This document shows, piece by piece, positions 55,983 through 64,000 of a DNA stretch of 64,000 nt (positions are counted from its first letter, which is position 1; each line of letters begins with the position of its first letter). This DNA comes from Candidatus Pelagibacter sp. (GTDB lineage Bacteria > Pseudomonadota > Alphaproteobacteria > Pelagibacterales > Pelagibacteraceae). The stretch is taken from the NCBI GenBank assembly GCA_002689925.1, contig NZIO01000048.1:18325-82324 (forward strand), read 5' to 3'. Under the pieces are notes generated by a model. It did no database searches and was not told where the DNA came from. It saw nothing but the letters and a program-made list of their open reading frames with translations. Both the position numbers and the translations under genes were made by a program.

Positions 55983-57522
55983 ATTTTTTTAAAATTAAAA
56001 AAAACAATATATACAATAATAAGAAAAAGAAAAATAAATTATTTCCATATTTTGAAAAAAAAGTATTCTTCAAAAATATGGGGCTTTTTACTTTTAAAAC
56101 CCCAGATTTTCCATTTTTAAGTGATTTTATAACTCTGCCTTTGCTATCTATAAATGCAGAAACACCGTTATTTGTTGATCTCGCTACAAACAATCCTTCT
56201 TCTACTGCTCTAAATTTTGCATGAGAAAAATGCTGGTATGGACCTACAGAATTTCCAAACCATCCATCTTCTGATATATTAATAATTAAATCGGGAGATT
56301 GATTTTTTCTTTTAATTTTTCCAGTGTAAATAATTTCATAGCAAATTAACGGTAAAAAACTTATATTATTAAATTTTTTAGCCAATTTTATAATTTTTCT
56401 ATCAGATCCTTTAGAAAAAGAATTATAACCTTCAGTAATTTTTTTTAATCCGAATTTAGATAAAAAAAATTCAAAAGGTAAAAATTCACCAAAAGGAACT
56501 AGTTTATTTTTATGATAAGTTGATATTATATTTGCTTGATTATTTAAAACAGCCATTGAGTTAAAGTACTTTTTATTAATCCCTTCGCCTGATGTGCTAT
56601 TAATTCCTAACACTATAATATGATTTTTGCTAAAATTTTTAGAAAAAATTTTTTCATATAGTTTGATATTTCTTAAATCTGTTTCTTTTAAAGAACCTTC
56701 TGGCCATATAAAAATTGTTTTTTCTTCGTCTTTAGGCTCACTTAGAGTAATTAAATTTTCAACTTCTTTTATCTCTGAATTAGATTTAAGTGAATCATGT
56801 AATAAAATATTAGACGAAATTATTTTAATTGTAATATCAGAATAAGTAAAATTATTGTCATTTTTTAAAACCATAAATCCATAGACATAATTAGAAATAA
56901 ACATTAAAAAAATAATTCCTAAAAAAACTATATCTTTTATTTTAAATTTATTAACAAAAAGTAAAAAAGGTGAACAAAACAATGTAATTGAAAATAAACT
57001 TAATGAGTATGTTCCTATTAAAGATAAAATTTGTATATTTTCTATAGATTGTGACCATGAAAAAGCAATTAAATTCCATGGAAAACCAGTAAAAATTGTT
57101 CCTCTAATAAACTCAAATAAACTAAATAAAATTGAAAAATATATAACAAATGAAATTTTATTATCAACACATGTTCGAGAAAGCACTGTAGCTAAACCTA
57201 TGAAAATAGATAAAAATAATGGAATGATAATAAGTGCAAATGGGATTAATATTTTAAAAGATTCATCAAATGTAAGTGAAATAGTAATCCAGTGAATGTT
57301 ACTTAAAAAGTAACCAAAACCGAAAGCACATCCATAAATAAAGCTTTGTTTAAAAGTTAATATTTTTTTATTTTTATAAAAAATTAGTAAAAAAGATGTA
57401 AATATTAAAAAATTTAAGAAATATAAGTTGTAAGGAGCAAAACAGAATAAAGAAAAGCAACCTAAAATAAAAGCTTTAAAATGAATATAGAATAATTGTT
57501 TTTTTTGATTAAATGTTTTCAA
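55972..57522 (-). CDS. lnt: Apolipoprotein N-acyltransferase
   Basis: This 516-residue inner-membrane enzyme adds the third acyl chain to lipoproteins. Seven to eight membrane helices (about 12-210 and one at the C-terminus, about 492-510) flank a periplasmic nitrilase domain. The domain has the catalytic triad Glu (WPEGSLKE), Lys ([11 protein letters not shown]) and Cys (LICYEIIY). The start is a TTG at 57522, three bases after the ybeY stop. No in-frame ATG exists before the first helix. The corC gene often located near lnt and ybeY is not here. Confidence 0.92.
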   Translation of the reverse strand: MKTFNQKKQLFYIHFKAFILGCFSLFCFAPYNLYFLNFLIFTSFLLIFYKNKKILTFKQSFIYGCAFGFGYFLSNIHWITISLTFDESFKILIPFALIIIPLFLSIFIGLATVLSRTCVDNKISFVIYFSILFSLFEFIRGTIFTGFPWNLIAFSWSQSIENIQILSLIGTYSLSLFSITLFCSPFLLFVNKFKIKDIVFLGIIFLMFISNYVYGFMVLKNDNNFTYSDITIKIISSNILLHDSLKSNSEIKEVENLITLSEPKDEEKTIFIWPEGSLKETDLRNIKLYEKIFSKNFSKNHIIVLGINSTSGEGINKKYFNSMAVLNNQANIISTYHKNKLVPFGEFLPFEFFLSKFGLKKITEGYNSFSKGSDRKIIKLAKKFNNISFLPLICYEIIYTGKIKRKNQSPDLIINISEDGWFGNSVGPYQHFSHAKFRAVEEGLFVARSTNNGVSAFIDSKGRVIKSLKNGKSGVLKVKSPIFLKNTFFSKYGNNLFFFFLLLYILFFLILKKYEK

Positions 57523-57525
57523 TTT

Positions 57526-57978
57526 TTAAATAAAATTTATTATTTTTTTTTCTAAATTATTCATTTTTTTATAATTTTTTTCATTATTATGATCATAACC
57601 TAGCAAATGTAAAAAACCATGCACCCAAGCTTTATCAAATTCTAATTTAAAATTTTTATTTTTTGCTCTACCGTTAATTACTTCAAAACAAATTGCAATA
57701 TCACCTAAATAAATCTTATCATTTTTAAAAATTTTTGGGTTTAATTCGTCCCAAAAAGGGAAAGACAAAACATCAGAAACTTTATTTTTTTTTCTAAATT
57801 TTTTATTTAATTCTTTTATTTCTTTTGATGAAGAAAGTAAAATTGAAATCTCATATTTCTTTTTTAATTTAGGCATAACTTTTGACAGCTTAATTAATTT
57901 TTTTTTGAAATAATCATTTGGATTTTTAATTCTATTAAACCAAATATTATTATCTATCAAAATATTTGTTTTAATCAT
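57526..57978 (-). CDS. ybeY: rRNA maturation endoribonuclease YbeY
   Basis: This is a protein of about 150 residues from the ATG at 57978, whose first bases overlap the phoH stop (ATGATTAA, 8 bases). A TTG seven codons upstream would give a 29-base overlap and looks less likely. The metal site H-x3-H-x5-H is intact (HGFLHLLGYDH), and SDVLSFPFW, GDIAI and WVHGFLHL are family motifs. YbeY processes 16S rRNA 3' ends and takes part in ribosome quality control. Confidence 0.92.
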   Translation of the reverse strand: MIKTNILIDNNIWFNRIKNPNDYFKKKLIKLSKVMPKLKKKYEISILLSSSKEIKELNKKFRKKNKVSDVLSFPFWDELNPKIFKNDKIYLGDIAICFEVINGRAKNKNFKLEFDKAWVHGFLHLLGYDHNNEKNYKKMNNLEKKIINFI

Positions 57979-58975
57979 TTTTTTGATAAGCTTTAACAAT
58001 TTTTGTTACCAATGGGTGACGTATAACATCAGTATGATCAAACTCTACTACAGATATTTCTTTTATATCCTTAAGAATATTTTGAGAACTTTTTAATCCT
58101 GACTGACTTTTTGATAATAGGTCTATTTGTGATGGATCACCATTAACTACTAGTCTGGAATTTTCTCCTATTCTTGTTAAAAACATTTTTATTTGGGTAG
58201 AAGTTGCATTCTGAGCTTCATCCAATATTGCAAATGAATTTTTTAAAGTTCTACCTCTCATAAAAGCTAATGGTGCTATTTCAATAGTGCCATCATCAAT
58301 CTTTTTTTGTATCTTTTCGTAGCCAAATAAATCATATAAAGCATCAAATAGCGGTCTTAAATAAGGATCTACTTTTTCTTTAATATCACCAGGTAAAAAA
58401 CCAAGTTTTTCACCAGCTTCGACAGCAGGCCTAGATAAAATTATTTTTTCAATTTTTTTTTCAACCAGCATGGTTAAAGCAACTGCAACTGCCAAAAAAG
58501 TTTTACCAGTTCCTGCGGGACCAAGTGCAATTACTATCTCATTACTTTTTAAAGCCTTAACATATTCTTTTTGATTCTTTGTTCTTGGTATGATTGATTT
58601 TCTTGGAGTTTTAATTAGTTCATCAATTGAATGCAATTTATCATCAAAAGGTTTTTCTTTTTTATCACTTCTATTAAATAAGTAAGTAAAATCATTAACT
58701 TCTACAAATCCATCTTGTCTAAACTGATTTATAAGCATTTTAATTGCTTCTTCTACTTTTTTATTTGATTTTTTTTCTCCTTTTATAATTATTGAGTTTC
58801 CTCTAAAAAAAATTTTTGATCCTGATAAATTTTCTAATTTTTTTAAATTTGAGTCTAGCTCTCCCGCCACAACTAAAAGTGTATTATTGTCAGCCACATT
58901 TATTGTTATAGATCCATTTTCAGAATAATTTATTGAAGTTTTAATATCATTTTTAAATAAATTAATTTTATTCAT
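57971..58975 (-). CDS. PhoH-like ATPase (YbeZ)
   Basis: This 334-residue protein has an N-terminal KH-like domain (about 1-105) and a C-terminal P-loop ATPase. Walker A is at about 151-158 (GPAGTGKT), followed by SRPAVEAGEKLGFLPGD, FAILDEAQNAT as Walker B, and NGDPSQIDL. It probably works with YbeY on rRNA or mRNA; the two genes are adjacent and overlapping. It follows miaB after four bases. Confidence 0.9.
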   Translation of the reverse strand: MNKINLFKNDIKTSINYSENGSITINVADNNTLLVVAGELDSNLKKLENLSGSKIFFRGNSIIIKGEKKSNKKVEEAIKMLINQFRQDGFVEVNDFTYLFNRSDKKEKPFDDKLHSIDELIKTPRKSIIPRTKNQKEYVKALKSNEIVIALGPAGTGKTFLAVAVALTMLVEKKIEKIILSRPAVEAGEKLGFLPGDIKEKVDPYLRPLFDALYDLFGYEKIQKKIDDGTIEIAPLAFMRGRTLKNSFAILDEAQNATSTQIKMFLTRIGENSRLVVNGDPSQIDLLSKSQSGLKSSQNILKDIKEISVVEFDHTDVIRHPLVTKIVKAYQKND

Positions 58976-58979
58976 AACT

Positions 58980-60317
58980 TTAAGCGGCTTTAACTTGCTT
59001 TCTTACATGTTTGCCAAACAAGCTAATTTTATTATATGATAAAACTTCAACATCTATAATTTCACCTTCTTTACAAATATCAGAGTCAAAAATAACCGGC
59101 ATCATATATTCATTTCTACCAAAAAACTTTCCTTGTTTTTCTATCTTATTTTCAACTAAGATTTTAGTGAGTTTTCCAACAAAATTTTTATTATTATTTA
59201 TTTGGTTATTAAATAAATATTCCTGAAGTATTTCAAGTCTATTTTTTAAAAGCTTAGGATTGATATTTAATTTTTTTGCAGAGGGAGTTCCTGGTCGTGG
59301 ACTAAACAAAAAAGAATAAGAATTTATAAATTTTAATTTGTCAATAAGATTAATTGTATCTTTAAAATCAATTTCTTCTTCACCAGGATATCCAACTATA
59401 AAATCACTTGAAAACTTTATTTCATCATTTATTTTTTTCAGTTTTGAAATTATCGACAAATAATATTTTATATCATGTTTTCTATTCATCAATTTTAGAA
59501 TTTTATTTGATCCACTTTGAACTGGTAAATGAAGAAAAGGCATTAATTTTTTTCCTTTTCCAAAACATTCAATAAGATCATCTGTCATATCTTTTGGGTG
59601 TGAAGTTGTAAATCTTATTCTTTTAAGTTCTTTAATTTTTTCTAATTCTTTAATTAAATAAGTAAGCCTATAATTTTTTCCATTTTCATCAAAATTGTAA
59701 GCATTAACGTTTTGTCCAATTAAAATAATTTCTTTTGATCCACTATTTACTAAATCTTCAGCTTCATTTAAAATTTGCCAAAATGGCCTTGAATATTCCG
59801 CGCCTCTTGTATAAGGGACTACACAAAAATTGCAAAATTTATCACAACCTTCTTGTATTGTAATATAATTAGAAATTTTATTAGTATTTCTTTTGATTTT
59901 TTGCAAATAATCAAATTTATTAACTACATCAAATTCAGTAATATCAATTTTTTCTTTTTTTCTAAAATAACTTAAAATTGTATCATTAATTTTGTGATAT
60001 GATTGTGGACCTATTACAGTATCAATATAAGCCTCTCTTTTTATCATTTCATCAGATTCAGCTTGAGCAACACACCCAGTAACTATTACCATTGGTTTTT
60101 TAAGATTTCGAAAAACTTTCTTTACTCTACCTATTTCATCATAAACTTTTTCTGTGGCTTTTTCTCTTATGTGACAGGTATTCAGCAAATAGCAATCAGC
60201 CTTGGATATGTCATTAGTTTTTTTAAAATCAATCAATGAAATTGAATCATACATTCGCTCTGAATCATATTGATTCATCTGGCATCCAAAAGTTTTAATA
60301 TAAATATTTCTAGTCAA
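58980..60317 (-). CDS. miaB: tRNA-2-methylthio-N6-dimethylallyladenosine synthase
   Basis: This 445-residue radical-SAM methylthiotransferase modifies A37 of UNN-reading tRNAs. The N-terminal UPF0004 domain holds cluster cysteines starting with TFGCQMNQYDS, the radical-SAM motif is CDKFCNFC (about 158-165), and a TRAM domain closes the protein. The start is a TTG at 60317, supported by AGGA five bases upstream (60323-60326). No ATG precedes the essential first cysteine at residue 11. It begins 18 bases after the small membrane peptide gene. Confidence 0.95.
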   Translation of the reverse strand: MTRNIYIKTFGCQMNQYDSERMYDSISLIDFKKTNDISKADCYLLNTCHIREKATEKVYDEIGRVKKVFRNLKKPMVIVTGCVAQAESDEMIKREAYIDTVIGPQSYHKINDTILSYFRKKEKIDITEFDVVNKFDYLQKIKRNTNKISNYITIQEGCDKFCNFCVVPYTRGAEYSRPFWQILNEAEDLVNSGSKEIILIGQNVNAYNFDENGKNYRLTYLIKELEKIKELKRIRFTTSHPKDMTDDLIECFGKGKKLMPFLHLPVQSGSNKILKLMNRKHDIKYYLSIISKLKKINDEIKFSSDFIVGYPGEEEIDFKDTINLIDKLKFINSYSFLFSPRPGTPSAKKLNINPKLLKNRLEILQEYLFNNQINNNKNFVGKLTKILVENKIEKQGKFFGRNEYMMPVIFDSDICKEGEIIDVEVLSYNKISLFGKHVRKQVKAA

Positions 60318-60335
60318 AAATTTCCTATAAAGAAA

Positions 60336-60512
60336 TTAGCGTTTATCGAAAAAAGCTTCATACAACATCATAAATATTGCTATTCCCATCAAAATAAAAA
60401 CTGGCAATACATCAAAAAAACCTATCATTGTAGATCTTGTTAAAGTGGTAGCTAAGCCAACTAAAAACGATATTGCAACACTACAACCTATTATTGTTGT
60501 TATTTTATTCAT
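60336..60512 (-). CDS. 58-residue membrane peptide of the TRAP/amidase operon
   Basis: This short frame runs from an ATG that overlaps the amidase stop (ATGAATAA, 8 bases) to TAA at 60336-60338. The peptide has two hydrophobic segments, about residues 4-23 (ITTIIGCSVAISFLVG) and 30-51 (IGFFDVLPVFILMGIAIFMM). A charged tail ends in FDKR. It has no recognised family. The 8-base overlap and full use of the space before miaB argue that it is real. It may be an accessory subunit of the transporter or a membrane anchor for the amidase; this is speculation. Confidence 0.68.
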   Translation of the reverse strand: MNKITTIIGCSVAISFLVGLATTLTRSTMIGFFDVLPVFILMGIAIFMMLYEAFFDKR

Positions 60513-61842
60513 TATATTTTTTACACTTTTTTTCCAGCCAATTAGCTGTACCTAAAAATCTTAAATCATCTAGCTTGTCTCCAACTAACTGTACTCCTAA
60601 TGGTAAATTATTTATACCTGTAAGTAAAGGCAATGAAATTGATGGAAGACCCATGTAAGTCCAAACTGTACAAAATTCTGGACTACCGGTACTCTTTAAA
60701 CCTTTGTCAGCAACTCCTGTTGAAGATGGAGTTAAGACACCATGATAATCTTCGAAAACTTCTTTGTATGAATTATAGCTTTGTTTCATAAAATCAATTG
60801 CCTCAGCATAATCTTTTGCTGAATATTTTTGTCCCCTTTCAATAGCATCTATCATTTTTTGTGAAAGTTTTTTTTTAGATTGTTTATAGTAATTTTGAAA
60901 ATTATTTGACATATCAGTTTCATGGATAATTTTATGATACCTGGGAATTTCTTTAAAATAAGAAGGTGTATCGAATACTTCAATATTTTTTTTAAAAGTT
61001 TTAATTAAAAATTCAAAAGATTTTTGTGATTCTTTATCGATATGTTTCCAATTATCTGTTTTATAAAAAATAAATTTAGGTTCAAATAAAGGGCCTTTCT
61101 TACATACTTCAAGCATTTCATTTGCTGAATAATGTACTGTTGAAGTATCGTAAAGATCTTTTTTTATTAATGATCTTGCTAATAAAGCTATATCTTCAAC
61201 AGATTTGCCAAACATTCCAACATGATCAAGTTTGTCAGATTGTTTTAAAATACCACTTCTAGAAATTAATCCATAGGAAGGTTTGTAACCTACTACACCA
61301 CAATATGACGCTGGTCTTATAACCGATCCATTTGTTTGTGAGCCAATGGATAAAGGTGCCATATGAGCTGCAACAGCTGCAGCTGATCCGCTTGATGATC
61401 CACCAGGTGTTCTTGAATAGTCGTGTGGATTAGTTGTTTTACCAGGGTGAAAATAAGCTAGCTCTGTTGTTTCTGTTTTTCCCATAATAATTGCGCCAGC
61501 TACTTTTAATAAATTTACTACCTCTGCGTCTTGTGCACTAGACATTTTTTTTCTTATTGAAGTTCCACAGCTTGTAGGCATATCTAAGGTCCCAACTATA
61601 TCTTTAACTGCAATAGGCAGACCATGTAATGGACCTAATGGCTTTCCAGATTTTCTATAATCATCTGCTTCTAAAGCTTTCTCTAAAAGTTTTTCTTTAT
61701 CGAAATATACCCAAGCTTTAACATCTTTCTCAAATTTTTTAATTCTATCAATATATTGAGTACAAACTTCAACTGATGAGATTTGTCCTTCTTTCATTTT
61801 CCCAACTAATTCATTGGATGTCATTGTAAATATATCAATCAT
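60505..61842 (-). CDS. Amidase (amidase-signature family)
   Basis: This 445-residue amidase-signature enzyme has a Ser-cisSer-Lys centre. Lys80 lies in PIAVKDI, the cis-serine in the GGSSSGSAAA loop (about 148-154), and the nucleophile Ser173 in SQTNGSVIRPA, where a usual glycine is asparagine. It hydrolyses an amide to acid and ammonia. It resembles GatA, but no gatB/gatC is adjacent. Its place after a TRAP transporter suggests a catabolic role on an imported amide. It lies nine bases after dctM and is translationally linked to the 58-residue peptide. Confidence 0.85.
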   Translation of the reverse strand: MIDIFTMTSNELVGKMKEGQISSVEVCTQYIDRIKKFEKDVKAWVYFDKEKLLEKALEADDYRKSGKPLGPLHGLPIAVKDIVGTLDMPTSCGTSIRKKMSSAQDAEVVNLLKVAGAIIMGKTETTELAYFHPGKTTNPHDYSRTPGGSSSGSAAAVAAHMAPLSIGSQTNGSVIRPASYCGVVGYKPSYGLISRSGILKQSDKLDHVGMFGKSVEDIALLARSLIKKDLYDTSTVHYSANEMLEVCKKGPLFEPKFIFYKTDNWKHIDKESQKSFEFLIKTFKKNIEVFDTPSYFKEIPRYHKIIHETDMSNNFQNYYKQSKKKLSQKMIDAIERGQKYSAKDYAEAIDFMKQSYNSYKEVFEDYHGVLTPSSTGVADKGLKSTGSPEFCTVWTYMGLPSISLPLLTGINNLPLGVQLVGDKLDDLRFLGTANWLEKKCKKYNE

Positions 61843-61851
61843 TTTAAACTC

Positions 61852-63213
61852 TTAATTTGCAAATAATGTTTCGGGCAACCATAAAGCAATACCTGGAAAC
61901 ATATACATCAGAAACATTGCAAATATAACAATGGCTAAGAATGGCATAATCCCTCTAAATATATCCATCAATTCAACATTATTTTTCTGAACACCTTTTA
62001 AATAGTAGGCTGACATAGCCATGGGAGGTGTTAAAAAAGATGTTTGCAGATTTAAAGCAATCAACATTGCAAAAAAGTATGGGTTAACACCAAAAACTTC
62101 AAGTAAAGGTAAAAATATTGGAACAAAAATTATTAAAATTTCAGTCCATTCTAGTGGCCACCCTAAAAGAAAAATTATAATTTGTGTAATTACTAAAAAT
62201 TGCCAAGTCGTTATATTTATTGATGTAAAAAAATGTTCAAATACTTCATGTCCACCTAAATAAGAGAACACTGATGAAAAAGTCCAGGATCCAATAAATA
62301 ACCACATAATCATTGCAGTAGTTTTTGCAGTAAGGAAAACTGACTCTTTAAAATTTTGCCATTTAAGAGTTTTATAAAACCAAGATAAAAGTATTGCACC
62401 AAATGCTCCAGCGGCGGCGGCTTCTGCAGGAGTTGCAATTCCTGCTAAAATTGTTCCTAAAACTAACATTATTAAACCAAATAAAGGTACGAAAGAAACC
62501 AATACTTCTTTTAAAATCGCTGCTCTCGGTGGAATATCTTCAACTGGGGGTCTTGGTGCCAATGAAGGATTAAGCCAAGCTCTAGTAACCGCATATGCAA
62601 TATAAAGACCTGCTAACATTAGTCCTGGAAAAATTGCAGCAGCAAATAATCTTAATGGTGATAGTTGTGCAATCACAGAATAAACTATCAACATGATGCT
62701 TGGTGGAATTAAAATTCCTAAACAGCCACCAGCACAAATTATTCCAGATGCAAATTTTTTATCGTATCCCGCTTTAACCATTGCTGGCCAAGCAAGCAAA
62801 CCCATTAAAGTTACAACAGCTCCTATAATTCCAGTTGCTGTAGAAAATAAAGTACAGGTTATTAGCGCAGCTACAGCCATTGATGCAGGTAATCTATGGG
62901 CTGCCAACCTTATCGCAAAAAATAATTTAGCTACAATTCCGGCTCTCTCAACTAAATATCCCATAAATAAAAAAAGTGGCACTGCTGTGAGCACATTGTT
63001 ATCCATGACCGTGTATGTATTTTTAACAAATAAAGAAAATATTCTATTATCAAAAAGATGATCCATTAAAACTGGATCATAATAAGCATAATAACCAAAA
63101 CCTATTCCCATAGCCATCAGAGTGAAGGCTATTGGAAAACCTAATAATACTGCAAATAAGAATACACCCATCATTAAAATGGCTACTTCAGGATTAGTAA
63201 GACTAAATAACAT
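61852..63213 (-). CDS. TRAP transporter large permease (DctM family)
   Basis: This 453-residue inner-membrane protein has about 12-13 helices. It has the DctM features PLFLFMGYLVERAG, TGIIGAVVTLMG, and GILIPPSIMLIVYSV followed by GIATPAEAAAAGAFGA. Sodium-driven TRAP systems import carboxylates, amino acids or sugars with a periplasmic binding protein. It overlaps dctQ by 11 bases. The WPLEWTEILIIFVP and PPMAMSAYYLKG segments place it with the larger mannitol/chloroaromatic-type branch. Confidence 0.92.
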   Translation of the reverse strand: MLFSLTNPEVAILMMGVFLFAVLLGFPIAFTLMAMGIGFGYYAYYDPVLMDHLFDNRIFSLFVKNTYTVMDNNVLTAVPLFLFMGYLVERAGIVAKLFFAIRLAAHRLPASMAVAALITCTLFSTATGIIGAVVTLMGLLAWPAMVKAGYDKKFASGIICAGGCLGILIPPSIMLIVYSVIAQLSPLRLFAAAIFPGLMLAGLYIAYAVTRAWLNPSLAPRPPVEDIPPRAAILKEVLVSFVPLFGLIMLVLGTILAGIATPAEAAAAGAFGAILLSWFYKTLKWQNFKESVFLTAKTTAMIMWLFIGSWTFSSVFSYLGGHEVFEHFFTSINITTWQFLVITQIIIFLLGWPLEWTEILIIFVPIFLPLLEVFGVNPYFFAMLIALNLQTSFLTPPMAMSAYYLKGVQKNNVELMDIFRGIMPFLAIVIFAMFLMYMFPGIALWLPETLFAN

Positions 63214-63790
63214 TTTTTTGATTTTCCTCTTGAGAAGCTCTCATTAACATTTGCTCCGTCTCTTCTGCAACAACAAGTCTGGCAGGCCATTGTCCAGATT
63301 GAATACATATTATTGATCTAAATACTTCACTAATTCCCTGAATAATTAATAGTATGCCCGCAGCTGGTATCATAGATTTTACCATATAAATTTGAATCTG
63401 AGCAGGACTACTCCAGCTAGTTTCTTTTATTTTCCATGCTTGTGCTGCATATTCATATCCATAAAAAGCTAAAGCTATAACTCCTGGAAAAAAGAAAATA
63501 AAATAAAGTACTAAATCTATCCATGCTTGAGTTCTTTGACTAAATAATCTATAAATTACGTCTCCTCTAACATGAGCCTCCGTAGCTAAACAATATGCTC
63601 CCGACATCATTAATATCGCTCCATACATCTGCATACTAAAATCAAAATTCCATAGTGTTGGCGCATTAAAAGCATATGCCATCACAACTTCATAGACTGT
63701 GCCACCCATTAAAATAACTATACACCAAGAAAAGGCCTTTCCCATTGATGTACTAAGAGTGTCAGCAAATCTTATAAAGAATTTCATCAT
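63203..63790 (-). CDS. TRAP transporter small permease (DctQ family)
   Basis: This 195-residue protein has four membrane helices and the DctQ pattern RGDVIYRLFSQRTQAWIDLVLYFIFFFPGVIA after helix 2. The C-terminal tail is cytoplasmic and hydrophilic (AEETEQMLMRASQEENQ). It forms the membrane complex with the large permease encoded next, with an 11-base overlap. A strong terminator separates it from the binding-protein gene upstream. Confidence 0.9.
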   Translation of the reverse strand: MMKFFIRFADTLSTSMGKAFSWCIVILMGGTVYEVVMAYAFNAPTLWNFDFSMQMYGAILMMSGAYCLATEAHVRGDVIYRLFSQRTQAWIDLVLYFIFFFPGVIALAFYGYEYAAQAWKIKETSWSSPAQIQIYMVKSMIPAAGILLIIQGISEVFRSIICIQSGQWPARLVVAEETEQMLMRASQEENQKNVI

Positions 63791-63815
63791 AATTTTAAAA
63801 GTATAGTAAATTTAA

Positions 63816-63845
63816 ATAAAAAAAAAGGGGGTTTTTAACCCCCTT
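63816..63845 (-). terminator. Intrinsic terminator between TRAP binding protein and permease genes
   Basis: AAGGGGGTT (63825-63833) pairs with AACCCCCTT (63837-63845) around a three-base loop. On the minus strand it is followed by a T-run (63816-63824). It lies 23 bases after the binding-protein stop and 35 bases before dctQ. This probably makes binding-protein mRNA much more abundant than permease mRNA. Confidence 0.88.
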
Positions 63846-63867
63846 CTTTTAAATCATTAAAAGCTAA

Positions 63868-64000
63868 TTATATTTTAACTTTTCCAATTGGACCAAACTC
63901 ATTTTCATAAGCTAATTTATAGTTCGGTTGATTCATCAACAGATACTTCATTGTTCTCTTAGCATATGCTTTCTGAGAAGCGATAATTTTCTTAAAGAAA
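63868..64000 (-). CDS. TRAP transporter substrate-binding protein (partial, C-terminus)
   Basis: Only the last 43 residues are in the window, ending at TAA 63868-63870. The phrase IIASQKAYAKRTMKYLLMNQ followed by AYENEFG resembles the C-terminal helix of DctP-type periplasmic receptors (…SQKAFxxR…Y…). Its place directly before dctQ and dctM supports the call. It binds the solute and delivers it to the permease. The ligand cannot be read from this fragment. Confidence 0.75.
   Translation of the reverse strand, partial: FFKKIIASQKAYAKRTMKYLLMNQPNYKLAYENEFGPIGKVKI

Noticed and set aside
57979..57999. TTG start of ybeY
   Set aside because: It would extend the overlap with phoH to 29 bases; the ATG at 57978 gives the compact 8-base overlap seen at other junctions here.
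62693..63061. Plus-strand frame of 122 codons inside dctM
   Set aside because: Shadow of the TRAP permease; low-complexity composition reflects the antisense of hydrophobic codons.

Overview
The window is strongly AT-rich and very densely packed. Its gene content and order point to a streamlined alphaproteobacterium of the SAR11 group (Candidatus Pelagibacter or a close relative). This rests on several alphaproteobacterial arrangements: irr next to fabA-fabB-fabI, ubiE-ubiB divergent from mutM-rpsT-dnaA, chvI-chvG-ahcY, tsaE-amgK-murU, and the RegB/RegA pair. Genes abut or overlap almost everywhere, and only one gene-free stretch exceeds 300 bases (35668-36013). I saw no tRNA, rRNA, CRISPR array, insertion sequence or prophage. 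Species assignment is inference; no database was searched.

Left part (1-17.8 kb). A CFA-synthase fragment and a DHDPS-family lyase are followed by a J-domain membrane protein divergent from oligopeptidase B. An hsp20 gene follows, whose leader looks like a ROSE-type RNA thermometer. A purine permease and a purine phosphoribosyltransferase converge on one bidirectional terminator. Next come DUF1330, AlkA, a DMT exporter, MsrA, a sulfurtransferase, an RND pump with its adaptor, a lytic-transglycosylase-like lipoprotein, VanZ-like, GpmA, and the cell-wall recycling set MurU-AmgK-TsaE.

Middle (17.8-44.9 kb). AhcY, ChvG/ChvI and PolA lie on the minus strand. An orphan ABC ATPase and BioY lie on the plus strand. 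RegA and RegB flank a translationally coupled polyamine operon (decarboxylase, deoxyhypusine-synthase-family enzyme, agmatinase/arginase family). The minus strand then carries mutM-rpsT-dnaA-dnaN-gyrB-regB. recF is absent from its usual place. UbiE-UbiB-CoaBC-ThiF/MoeB-SH3 run on the plus strand. A rubrerythrin / Fe-S protein / DUF3501 module and an Irr-type Fur regulator follow. Two nearly identical 15-bp motifs lie upstream of rubrerythrin and of irr.

Right part (45-64 kb). FabA-FabB-FabI and a possible GNAT protein come first. A compressed minus-strand super-cluster then reads, in transcription order, TRAP transporter, amidase, a 58-residue membrane peptide, miaB, phoH, ybeY, lnt, metK, nusA, infB, rbfA, rpsO and pnp. 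Genes usual in this neighbourhood in relatives (corC, rimP, ylxR, truB) are not there. A hairpin with a U-tract sits directly on the nusA ribosome-binding region and looks like an attenuator. The most interesting regulatory signals are the ROSE-like leader, the nusA attenuator, the shared Irr-like operator and the folded element between rpsT and dnaA.
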